Of a stretch of DNA of 64,000 bases, positions 38,853 to 47,529 are shown piece by piece (within the stretch, counting starts at the first letter, position 1; the number at the start of each line of letters is the position of its first letter). Source of the DNA: Lethocerus indicus (Eukaryota > Arthropoda > Insecta > Hemiptera > Belostomatidae). Made by a program: the position numbers and the translations under genes. The notes beneath the pieces are model-generated. The model searched no databases and was not told where the DNA came from. It was given only the letters and a program-made list of their open reading frames with translations. Location of the stretch: contig JACDQD010000004.1 in NCBI GenBank assembly GCA_019843655.1, positions 4,464,001-4,528,000 of the forward strand. The letters are read 5' to 3'.

Positions 38853-38925
38853 GGTGAGGGGGCACAGACGTGCCAATGACCGGTGCCCGCTTTAGGTGGG
38901 GCGCTCAAGGACCCACCATCTCAAC
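38853..38925 (+). repeat. Dispersed head-tail element, + copy
   Basis: The head is a GGTGAGGGGG stretch leading into GCCAATGACC. The tail is a GACCCACC-ATCTCAAC variant. The intervening TTTAGGTGGGG and CTCAAGGACC segments match the copy at 40392-40471 (TTTAGTGGG and TTCAAGGACC), and both copies share CAGACGTG before the CAAT box. The copies are strongly diverged. Confidence 0.55.
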
Positions 38926-38929
38926 TGTC

Positions 38930-40380
38930 CCATATATTTAGATTTATTTTTATTTTTTAGTACCACCAATATATATATCACGAGACCTGGAAATCCCATT
39001 ACGGGCCCGAACGGGTTTCAGCAATATATAAAGACAACGAGGATAAACCTTAAATTTCCACATTATATTTATAATATGGTTCCAGTGTCTTATCACGAGA
39101 TTTTTTAGATCAATGTTTAGGACTTCCATTAGCTCGCCAACTGGCATTCCAAACCTTAGACTAATTATAGAAATTAAGTTATACGAATGCCAAGGTCACA
39201 TGTTGGTTTTTTCTTTCAAGCATGCTGCAAATGTACATGCTGCAAATGTATGATACAAATAATCTAAGAATATAATGTGAGTAGGATTGTACGGAGGACA
39301 CATTCATACTTACTTCAAACACATCGTATAGTAATAGGTTTCCCTCACCACTTATAATTACAAATTAGTAAATATATGGTAAGGTGAATGTAAATCCTTG
39401 GGTACGTCAATATTGTCATCTGAAGGAATCGGGTTCATTGAAGTAATCAACATTTTTTCCAAAAAATCATCGTCTAGTAGTTCGAAGAAAGGAAGGTTTG
39501 GACTTGACATACTGGGCCATAACTCTCTTATATCAGAGTTCGCCTTTTGTACATTGAAAGTAGCCTCTTCGTGGTTTAACGGAAAGTATGCAATGCAAAA
39601 TAATGTGCAGAAGTATTTTATAGCGTTACAGTTGGAGCGAAAGTGCAAGGAAGACTATTCAGTGTAGGTACAATTAGGTTACAATATTGAATTTAGTTCG
39701 TATCATTTATTGTAGAGGAATAAAAATAAAATCTAACAGAATAATACAGATGGAACATTTATAAACTAGTTAATCGTACACAGAAAGCACACAGAATCAA
39801 GTAGTCTTAATGATGACTCTTAGTCCAGAAAATCTATTGCTGTTCACAGTCTGGTGCATCGTTGGTTCTATCTATAGTGCGGCTAGGAATGGAGTATTTG
39901 CAGCGGGACACAAAAAAGAATGGGAATGGCGCATTAGAATGCATCCAATGAGAGCAACTATGTTTCTCTAGTATTCTGCACATCTTTTATATATGTAGGA
40001 CTCGATGGCCAGTATGAAAGATATAAAATATATGTAATCCATCCTGTTATTCCAAGAAATCTACCGTGTCAAGGTTTTGAAAATGAATACTGTGGTAATT
40101 ATCCAGTTCATGTAAAGAGGAATAAACGCTACTGGTAATATGGTAAGCGTCTCTTGCCCTCCATCCCATTACCATCATCCCATCTACAAACGGAGTGGAA
40201 TGAATGAAACCTACACCACTAGGAATACAACTAGTCCTACTAGGTGTACCGGTCAAGGAAAACAACCTAATACCTAGCGATTGTAGTAGTTGTACTACTA
40301 CAAGCTAGGAGAGCGACGTCATTGTGTATGACGACGCTTAATGGACGTTTCGGGTTTGAGCGGTGGGCGGGGGGGGGGGG
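38930..40380. other. Non-coding, local repeats and hairpin
   Basis: No gene recognised. CATGCTGCAAATGTA is tandemly duplicated at 39221-39250. A CCAAGGTCA receptor-type half-site lies at 39190-39198. A strong hairpin lies at 40273-40309 and a G14 run at 40369-40382. Confidence 0.5.
40273..40309 (+). other. Near-perfect hairpin
   Basis: CCTAGC pairs with GCTAGG, and TTGTAGTAGT pairs with ACTACTACAA. The hairpin has 16 pairs, a single 2-nt bulge (40279-40280) and a 3-nt loop (40291-40293). Sequence just upstream (about 40210-40250) is also partly self-complementary, around CCTACTAGGTGT. It may be the end of a fold-back element. Confidence 0.5.
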
Positions 40381-40391
40381 GGTTATGTGGT

Positions 40392-40471
40392 GGTGGGAGT
40401 GCAGACGTGGCAATAACCTCAGTCTGGTTTAGTGGGCAAAAGTGGGGGTATTTTCAAGGACCTACCTCAAC
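40392..40471 (+). repeat. Dispersed head-tail element, + copy
   Basis: The head GGTGGGAGTG...GCAATAACC at 40392-40418 follows a G14 run. The tail GACCTACCTCAAC lies at 40459-40471. It aligns along its length with 38853-38925. Confidence 0.55.
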
Positions 40472-40479
40472 TCTATTTT

Positions 40480-41470
40480 TTCAACAACCCGATTTCGTCC
40501 ACATGCCCTCCAACGACTCTGCACATGTTTAAAACACTCCAAATAGAATCACGACTCTTACCAGACAGTTGTTGTCTGGAACATTTACTGAATTTGAATG
40601 AAAGCAAAATGCCAAAACAGATCATTTTGGTGGAAAATTGAAAAATTGGTGTTATACTGGGAAATTCACTTTGTCACTATTGAAGAAATGTCGATATTAT
40701 AGTGGAGCATGTACTCCATAAGTTGTGGACCTGGCTTAGACGTCATCCCCATGATGCTCTATGAAAACGCGACACGAATGTGCTCTTTATTGTAATATTA
40801 GATCGCTTATTGTTGCGGATTTCGGCGTAGATATGAGACGTATGCAACGCATACGCTGTTCGACTAACATTATCCGCAATTTAACCATCCGTGGACCCAA
40901 CAATACTGAAGCGCTCGAAGGAAAGCCATTATGTATTTACTGAACACTCCGTATCATAAATTAATTCGTTCATAACTGGAACGGATTGGTATGGATGTAG
41001 CCTTTGTCCAATATGTAGTCATGTATCATCCAATGATGTAGTCACGAGCCCACGAGTCATTTTGTCCAACGGCGATATGTAGTGCAACTACTTTTTACCC
41101 GTGGTCAGACTTGCACTACCAAATCGTGGAAGTCATATTAATATTACGTATCCATAAAGGAGGGTACGCAAGATCCAAATGTCTCAAAAATGTCCAAGTA
41201 TGAATTACCCAAGGTCATTTTGGAAATGTAGAAAAATAAATTCCACGTTCAAATATAATAAGTCGAGTGGTTTTTTGTTTTCGTCAATACATCATCAGTT
41301 CCTCGTCAGTGCTTTATGGGCTCTTTCTTCGCCTCTATATCCTATAACTGTGATAAGCGTTCTACATGTAAACCATCATGTAAATGGGCCATGATAAGTA
41401 ATCCCATAAATTTAAATTAGTTTTGTGTTCCGTTCGCGACGTATGTATATATATGTTGATAATTTCGCTT
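40480..41470. other. Non-coding with decayed short repeats
   Basis: No gene recognised. Between about 41005 and 41092, three degenerate units share TCCAA followed by ATGTAGT. CCAAGGTCA lies at 41209-41217. Confidence 0.4.
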
Positions 41471-41478
41471 GTATTGAT

Positions 41479-41862
41479 ATGACTTGCAAAAAACGACCAG
41501 CGGCAATGCCCGGAACTAACAAATGTCAAGATCACGTGAGGTTCAGTACTGAAGTGGGAGCGTGTCCAGATCTGTGGAGAGAAATGGAGAAGAACGACCT
41601 CTGGCGGCGTTCGAACGAGGATAAGGTCGAGGCCTTCAGCCTCAGGACCTACCGCAACATGGAAACGTTTGAGAGAGATTGGGAGCTGTACGGGATGAGA
41701 GGAGGCCGTTGGCTGTTGGGAGCCTGCTGGCGGTCTGGAGGGGGGCCCTGCCAGCCGGGAATGGTGGGAGAACTCAGCCTCCCCGAGAGCGTTGACCACT
41801 GTCTCCACTTGTTTACTAACACTGCCCTGCTCCAATCCTGCGACAACCCCACCATCCTTGGG
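41479..41862 (+). CDS. Candidate coding exon, family unknown
   Basis: An ATG at 41479 opens a frame that reaches a good donor, GGG|GTAGGT, at 41862/41863 in phase 0 (128 codons). From about 41560 most codons end in G or C, unlike the surrounding DNA. The translation is balanced (it includes DLWREMEKNDLWRR and LPESVDHCLHLFTN, with several Cys and Trp). The same frame continues past the donor to 42132, but there it runs into the 214-bp tandem array, so the donor is the more natural end. No known domain is visible. A GACCTACCGCAAC box of the dispersed element lies inside at 41646-41658, so repeat origin cannot be excluded. An acceptor-based start near 41550-41570 is an alternative. Confidence 0.33.
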
Positions 41863-42074
41863 GTAGGTCCTGTCCACAGCATCCACTATAGCGGAGATAC
41901 AATGGAATTAGTCAGCGGACCTGGAAACGTGGAACGGCGCTTATGTTACCTGCAGGTTCGATGTGAATTGCCCCATGGCCATCTCGATTTCCCTACTACC
42001 ACAGGAATAGGAAAATGGCATTACCTAGTTTTGTGGAGGAGTGCTGCCCTGAATTCCTTAGAACAAGACCAAAT

Positions 42075-42870
42075 ACTGAACTCAGATAGTGTTATCTCTA
42101 ATATTGATGACAAACCTTTCAAGGTCATTTGAAATTGGCGGCACATTCAAATAAAATGTAGTCTATACGCTCTGAAAGCTCATTGCCAAATAGAATAGGT
42201 GACTTAATAATACTGGGAACTGTGTGAATCAATTTCCGTGAAGGGCGGAGAATGATGTCCTTAGGGCTTCCTTAGGGCAGCACGAAATATTGAACTGAGA
42301 TAGTGTTTTCTTTAATATTGATGATAAACCTTTCAAGGTCATTGGAAATTGGGGGCGCGTTCAGATAAAATGTAGTCTATACGGTTTAAAACTTCATTGG
42401 AAGACGGAAAAGGTATATTCATAATTCTAGGAACTGTCCGAATCAATTTCCGTGAAGGGCGGAGAATGATGTCCTTAGGGCTTCCTTAGGGCAGCACGAA
42501 ATATTGAATTGACGTAGTGTTACCTCTAATATCGATGCCTAACGTTTCAAGGTCATTTGAATTTGATGACGTATTCAAATAAAATGTAGTCTATACACTC
42601 TAAAGGTTCATTAGCAGATACCTACAGAGCAGGGCCTACATAATACTAGGAATTATCAGTTCACTCTCCTACCTCCGATTAGGCTGCGAAGAGGTACTGC
42701 ATCAGTTTCGGTGAAGAGTCGAGAGAGATGTGCTTCCTTAGAAAGGGGCAAACATTGAAACGAGTCACTGTTATCTGTAAGGACGGAGCCGAACATTTCA
42801 AGGTCATTCGACAACGGTGGCATATTCCAATAAAGAGTAGCGAAGGCGAACCATTGAGCTGATAACACCG
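42075..42870 (+). repeat. 214-bp tandem array, 3-4 decayed copies
   Basis: Copies begin at 42075, 42289, 42503 and 42754, each near ATTGAA or ACTGAA. The first two spacings are exactly 214 bp and the third is 251 bp, with extra sequence in copy 3. Copy 4 is partial. A weaker partial match before 42075 suggests the array starts near 42000. Conserved blocks are TTTCAAGGTCATT, AAAATGTAGTCTATAC, CAATTTCCGTGAAGGGCGGA and an internally doubled CTTAGGGC. Every copy keeps a TCAAGGTCA site (42119, 42333, 42547, 42798). One frame reads DDKPFKVI in the first two copies but is broken by stops in copies 1 and 3, so the array does not look protein-coding now. Confidence 0.9.
42119..42127 (+). promoter_or_regulatory. 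Nuclear-receptor extended half-site cluster
   Basis: TCAAGGTCA, the extended half-site class bound by FTZ-F1/SF-1 and ERR-type orphan receptors. This is the first of four in the tandem array (others at 42333, 42547 and 42798). Further exact matches to YCAAGGTCA on either strand lie at 41209, 45808, 46092, 46532, 46851, 47631, 48046 and 48965. TTAAGGTCA lies at 46278, and near matches at 48167 and 48488. Site identity is seen in the sequence; binding is inference. Confidence 0.35.
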
Positions 42871-42879
42871 GGATGGATG

Positions 42880-43715
42880 TAGATATTTGCCTAATTAATG
42901 TTAATAACCTCGGGTTTATATTGGATTAGGCTGTTAGGATGTTGGGAGGTAGTATGAAATATCGTTGCAGGTACCTGACTCGAAGTACTGACTTGTCTTC
43001 CACACGTTGTTAGTGTAGTTCTGCAGTGGTAGGAGGAATAGTGTGGAAGGGGAACGGAGTAGAATGGCCTCTGGTGAAGTGTATTTCCACTGTCGACACT
43101 GACCACCGTCACAGCCTGAGAGGAGAACCAGCATCAGACACACCACATCACTTCTTTCATCTGTCCCGATTCGCTCGAAGCGCACTCTATGTGGAGGAAT
43201 GGCTTTTCAAGTGACCTGTCCAAGCACTATCTATATACGTGCCGGAGGACAATTTGGACACCAATCCGAAGTGCACACAAATTAGGACGCATTCGTGAGA
43301 GAACGAAAGGACGACGAAGAGAATGATTGAAGGTGAACGCCTCTTCTTCCCTCGCGGATTTCCACCCGCAAAGAACAAGGTACGACAGTTGACCGTGTAG
43401 TGCGGGATGGATGAGGCCCGGGATCTTATCGTAATCCTTTCAAATTAAAATCGGAACAACGAAAATTATTATTCGGAGAAGCTTCGAACAGCTGAAGGAG
43501 TTACGAATCGGGACAATTTGAAATATTATGCACCGCGCGTTTATCCGAAGGATAGCACTTTAGAAGATCCTAATTTAAGGGAAATCACCATGTACGGACT
43601 CTTTTGCACTGTCCGTGTACTCGAGGCGTGAATTGGTCCGGGGCCAAAGGCCCAAGGCTGTGGCGGCGTCAAAATGCCGGCATTAATCTTGAAACAAGGG
43701 CCTTGAGCGCTCTAC
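42880..43715. other. Non-coding, no gene supported
   Basis: A short open frame at 43026-43214 has no splice support and overlaps open frames on the other strand. Nothing else is recognisable. Confidence 0.45.
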
Positions 43716-43718
43716 CAT

Positions 43719-44075
43719 TTGGCGGGCGGGCGGGAGGGTGGGTGGGTTGGTTGGTTGGTTGGCCCGCCTCAATTTCGGGGTGATGACGTCTGGGTGGGGG
43801 TGGCGTGGCGGGGCGGTGCGGAGGAACCCGAACCTGCCTCAACTGTTTTCGGGTGGGTACGATGGGGGCGGGTGGGTGGGCTGGGTGGAGTTGGTCTAGA
43901 CAGGTTCGGGTTCGGGTGTGGTGGGGGCGGTGTCATTGCCCCCGGCTGTTGGTGGGGGCAGGCGGCGGCAATGCCCTCTCTACTCTCTGACTGCAGCCCC
44001 CTCTGGCGGTGGCCGCCCCACACGGCGCTAGCTGCCCCCGCCCCCGCCCCAGCCCCCCCCCCACGCCCCAAAACT
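43719..44075. other. G-rich block switching to C-rich block
   Basis: 43719-43975 has many G runs, including a GGGTGGGTGGG-type stretch and four TTGG units at 43746-43763. 44025-44075 is C-rich (CCCCCGCCCC and similar). Dispersed-element boxes lie inside: tail boxes at 43831-43843 and 44076-44088, and head boxes at 43951-43975 (+) and 43929-43943 (minus). The 156-residue + strand frame over this block (43719-44189) is low-complexity Gly/Trp/Pro and is probably not a gene. Confidence 0.6.
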
Positions 44076-44142
44076 AACCTGCCTCACACAACAATCTCTT
44101 GTCCCAACCCGCACACCGAGCCCCCTACATTTCTGTCTGCCG

Positions 44143-44826
44143 ATGGATCATCTCCTCGCACTATCTATCGCTCCGTACGCTCTGGGTGAGTTCTCTAACT
44201 GCTACTTTTGGTGTTGTGACCTCCTGTCGTGCTCCATTATAAATACCATTGAAACAGTGTCAACCCTCACTATAAGGAGCGTGATGAGTGCTCACGTCTT
44301 GATAATTCCCCACAATCAATTTCGGATCCTCTTCTATAAATAAAGTAAGTCCGTCGAGGTTATTTATGATTCTCTTGTAACGTCGACGACTTGGTTAAGT
44401 ATAGTATGTCTTGTTAACCGTTATTTGTCCGATATTGTTATCGTTGTTCCATTTTAACTACAAATGTGTTCCCTTTCAGGGGGAACGGATGTGAGATTCG
44501 AAAATGGCAATAACTCGAGACGTGTTCCTCTACTCGCCGTCCCTTCTACCCTCCGAGAGTGCGGGTCTTCCTTCGATGGAATGGACCAGAAAAACGTAAA
44601 TCGCCTTTCGAGCGGGCCCACACTTCCGTTGGGCTGCATCATCACCACTAGGATATGGAACATCAATTTCTTGTGCAAACTTTTCCTCCATCAGACACGA
44701 GAGCGTATGTGGAAGAATATGACGATATGGAAACGTACTCTCATTCATCATTTGGATTATGTACCGAAGAAAGAATCTAAGGATTTAGTTGGGAAACTGC
44801 CTTATACCTATAAAATCCGTTTGTAG
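44143..44826 (+). CDS. Candidate two-exon small gene, family unknown
   Basis: Exon 1 is 44143-44185: an ATG in a GCCGATGG context, 14 codons, and the donor CTGG|GTGAGT in phase 1. The intron is 294 bp (44186-44479), with a TTTTAAC branch-like motif about 25 nt before a clean pyrimidine acceptor, TTCCCTTTCAG. Exon 2 (44480-44826) starts in the matching phase and stays open 115 codons to TAG. The joined length is exactly 390 nt, 129 residues. The N-terminus is mildly hydrophobic (MDHLLALSIAPYAL) but too short to call a signal peptide. The middle is rich in Arg, Trp and hydrophobic residues and the C-terminus is basic. I recognise no domain. Frames on the opposite strand also stay open across exon 2, which lowers confidence. 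Confidence 0.33.
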
Positions 44827-45099
44827 TATCATTTATTCCTTAACTACCCGGTGTTCTTCATAAGGTAAGTTTCAGTTTCGTGCGGATTGCCGAGTCATGT
44901 TGCCGGAAATGCAGGCTACATTAGCGCCGGAGTAAATGCAGTGGCCAAGGCCGGAGTGTATTGATCAAAAAGAGAAGAGGGAGAGCGGATTCACGGGTTG
45001 GACCGGTGCATCATGGCGGACACTTGTTGATCCTCCCTGGCTTCGGTAAACACAAACCCGAATAAAGCCTATAAAGAGGCATTGTCGGGACGGTTTCAG

Positions 45100-45537
45100 T
45101 TCCAACCGTCAGCGCAGAACAGGGGATTGACAAAAGGCGGGTTCGAGAATAAATGTTTAAAAGACGAAGGAAAAGTACGAAAGCGTGTGGCCAGTGGAAA
45201 CAACTGTGAAAAACGAAAAAGTAGAGTTTTCAGTAGTGCTAGTCGACTGGAAAAATTAAACGACCGGTTCTGCGAATTAATGAATGGCCAGAAGGTGATC
45301 CGTCGGTTCATGACCCACGAGAACAATCGGCAGGTTATCGCGGGTCATGGATTGTCCAAGAAGTTCCATTTGGGAAACAAAAGGGTGGTAGAACCGGTTC
45401 CGGGGGGATGTGTAACCTTGGGGGGGTTTGAGGACCACTGGTCCTCGACCATTGTCCAACTATTATACAACTCAATTAGCGGGAGTTCTACACTTATGTC
45501 CATTCGACACCGCGATACTGCGATGGGTGCTGAACGG
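45100..45537 (+). CDS. Candidate exon with canonical donor, frame uncertain
   Basis: The segment ends at a textbook donor, CGG|GTAAGT (45537/45538). One frame is open throughout from a CAG acceptor-like site (45097-45099), 146 codons in phase 0 (it includes SRLEKLNDRFCELMNGQKV, helix-like). A different frame, open only from 45416 after a TAA, ends ...DTAILRWVLNG in phase 2. That is the phase needed to splice to the candidate exon at 45952. Both readings cannot hold. The upstream acceptor has a weak pyrimidine tract. No family is recognised. Confidence 0.25.
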
Positions 45538-45669
45538 GTAAGTTGTACAGTTTAAGGCTATCGAGGACTCGACAGTCTACGTTCAATTCGACAAATTCGA
45601 TCGCGAAGAAGGAATAAGGTGGGAAAAGCAGAATTTTGATTCCTGAACATTTTGGGCTCTGACACCGCT

Positions 45670-45939
45670 CAGGGCAGAGATCCGTAGTAAATCATCAGCC
45701 ATATCCTATAGGAGGAGCTTCACCAGCCTTATGAAGATGGCACTCTGTAAATCGCAAGCGCAGGAGGGAGTGCGGGGAGAGCGCTGAGATCGTTGACACA
45801 GCTGAACTGACCTTGGAGTGAGAAGTCCAGGCCCAGAGACACGCTGTACACGTGTCCACGTCGGTAATAATTAAAGATAAATAATTTCACGACGGAAACC
45901 AAAGGAAAAGTGTAATTATGTGTGTAATAGTCGTACAAC
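45670..45939 (+). repeat. Duplicated segment, copy A
   Basis: About 270 bp, matching 46405-46663 at roughly four positions in five by eye, with small gaps. Shared blocks include GGCAGAGATCC, ATGAAGATGGCACTCTGTAA and GAACTGACCTTGGAGTGAGA. It lies between the candidate donor at 45538 and acceptor at 45951. Confidence 0.88.
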
Positions 45940-45951
45940 TGAATATTACAG

Positions 45952-46051
45952 GGAATGTACAGGGACGTACGGTGTCATTGGATTTGAAGCTAAAGGCTTC
46001 TATAATGTATATGAAGACGAATCAGATATTTGTTATCCAAACAGCAGCTAA
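45952..46051 (+). CDS. Candidate short terminal exon
   Basis: An acceptor GAATATTACAG (ending 45951) is followed, after one phase base, by 32 codons to TAA at 46049-46051. The translation begins ECTGTYGVIGFEAKG and ends DESDICYPNSS, a composition like a real C-terminus. The phase fits the GGGTAAGT donor at 45538 if the preceding exon is read in the frame ending LRWVLNG. It is short, so chance is a real alternative. No family is recognised. Confidence 0.22.
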
Positions 46052-46059
46052 CCACGTTC

Positions 46060-46400
46060 CTGAATATCGTGGGTAAGCAAACTTGTAAAAATGACCTTGA
46101 AATCAAAAGCAAATTTAATTTTGAATTGAAGATTGAAGATGGCGCTAGTGACACTGTTGCAGAACAATTACCGTCTATTTAGCCAACCGTTATTAGTGCG
46201 GCTTTGCAATTTAAATCTTACAGTAATGGCAGATAATTGAAAATGCGAAGGATGGTCAAAATGTAAATTTATAAACCTTAAGGTCACCGATGATAATTTA
46301 GACTTTTGAAAGTGCCTAAATACAGTGTGAAGATTATTCGAAAACGGAGGTGAAGTGTATTTCAAAAAAGTGAGTACTCCTTGTGGAATTGTTAACTCAT
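46060..46400. other. Non-coding, receptor-type sites
   Basis: No gene. TGACCTTGA lies at 46092-46100 and TTAAGGTCA at 46278-46286. Confidence 0.45.
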
Positions 46401-46404
46401 CCCT

Positions 46405-46663
46405 TAGGGCAGAGATCCATACTAAATCATCAGTCAGACCCTATAGGGTTAGCTTCACCAGCCGTATGAAGATGGCACTCTGTAAATCTCAATCGCAGAA
46501 GAGAGCGCTGAGATCATTGACACAGGTGAACTGACCTTGGAGTGAGAGTCCAACCCCACAGACATATTGTACATGTCTTCACGTCCGTAAATAATTGAAG
46601 ATAAATAATGTCAGAAGGGAAATAAAAGGGAAAGTGTAATTATATGTGTATTATTCATACAAC
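46405..46663 (+). repeat. Duplicated segment, copy B
   Basis: The partner of 45670-45939, starting 735 bp downstream in the same orientation. It keeps the TGACCTTGG site (46532-46540). Flanks on both sides are unrelated between copies, so the duplicated unit has sharp ends. Confidence 0.88.
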
Positions 46664-46669
46664 ATTGCA

Positions 46670-47295
46670 AATTACGTTCCACGAAGACATCAGGTTATAC
46701 AAGCTGTTGAGTTAACGGCTAAAACAATATAATTACCCACCGAAACCAATAAAAATACATAATAAATTCTACTGACGGCCTAGAAAACTCAATAAACCCA
46801 AATAAACAACCTTTAGTCATTATAGTAGCTATATCTTTCATTCTGAAGGTTGACCTTGGAATTTAAAAGACACATTATCCGCGTACAATTGAATATTTTA
46901 CTGCCAAACCTGTCATATTCTTTACGTGTCCGTTAATTTCATCCTAAAGACACATCAGAGTTCATTATTCGTTAAAACATTTAATGAAAAATAAATAATA
47001 GACGGTCTTCAGGTGTTGAATCTAATCGATTTCCACGCAATGAATGATACAGTGCGCAATTAACTGATAAGAGGAGTACAAATGGAATTCCTCTCAACGA
47101 CCTCCGCGGTTACGTTATCATTTGGGCGTATTAAATTTGGCAAAACTCCCGCTAGGGCGCAACGGTAATCGGCCGGCAAGGATTAGCGGAACGCATTCCG
47201 ATCCCGAGCGTCATGGTAAATTCGATATATCCGTAATAACAGTTTGAGACATGATATTGGTTGCTAGACATAGACAGGTGAACTGGACATAGCGT
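46670..47295. other. Non-coding, AT-rich
   Basis: No gene. TGACCTTGG lies at 46851-46859. Confidence 0.45.
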
Positions 47296-47301
47296 AAGGA
47301 A

Positions 47302-47526
47302 ATGGCTAAAGATGAGGAGAGAGGTGAATGTCCCCGGAGGAAGGTGACCTCGGTGGTCCTGACCTACCGCACCACAAGAACTACAGTTCCCTCCTCCATT
47401 CCCAGAAAGACCTGGCTGCCCGGAGACTCCAGATACCGCGCACTCCCAATCCTGACTCGGACCGACCACTTGTATCACGATTCCCTCGCGAGTGTCTATC
47501 GAAATTCAAAAATACCTTTAAATTAA
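47302..47526 (+). CDS. Small open frame with G/C-ending codons
   Basis: An ATG-to-TAA frame of 74 residues (it starts MAKDEERGECPRRKV and ends SVYRNSKIPLN), with mostly C/G third positions and a stop just upstream. No domain is recognised. It contains a GACCTACCGCACC tail-box variant (47361-47373), and open frames exist in another + frame and on the minus strand. It could be an exon remnant or repeat-derived. Confidence 0.2.
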   Translation: MAKDEERGECPRRKVTSVVLTYRTTRTTVPSSIPRKTWLPGDSRYRALPILTRTDHLYHDSLASVYRNSKIPLN

Positions 47527-47529
47527 GCT

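Noticed and set aside
43719..44189. 156-residue Gly/Trp/Pro-rich frame
   Set aside because: Low complexity from the G-rich to C-rich block, with an equally long frame on the opposite strand.
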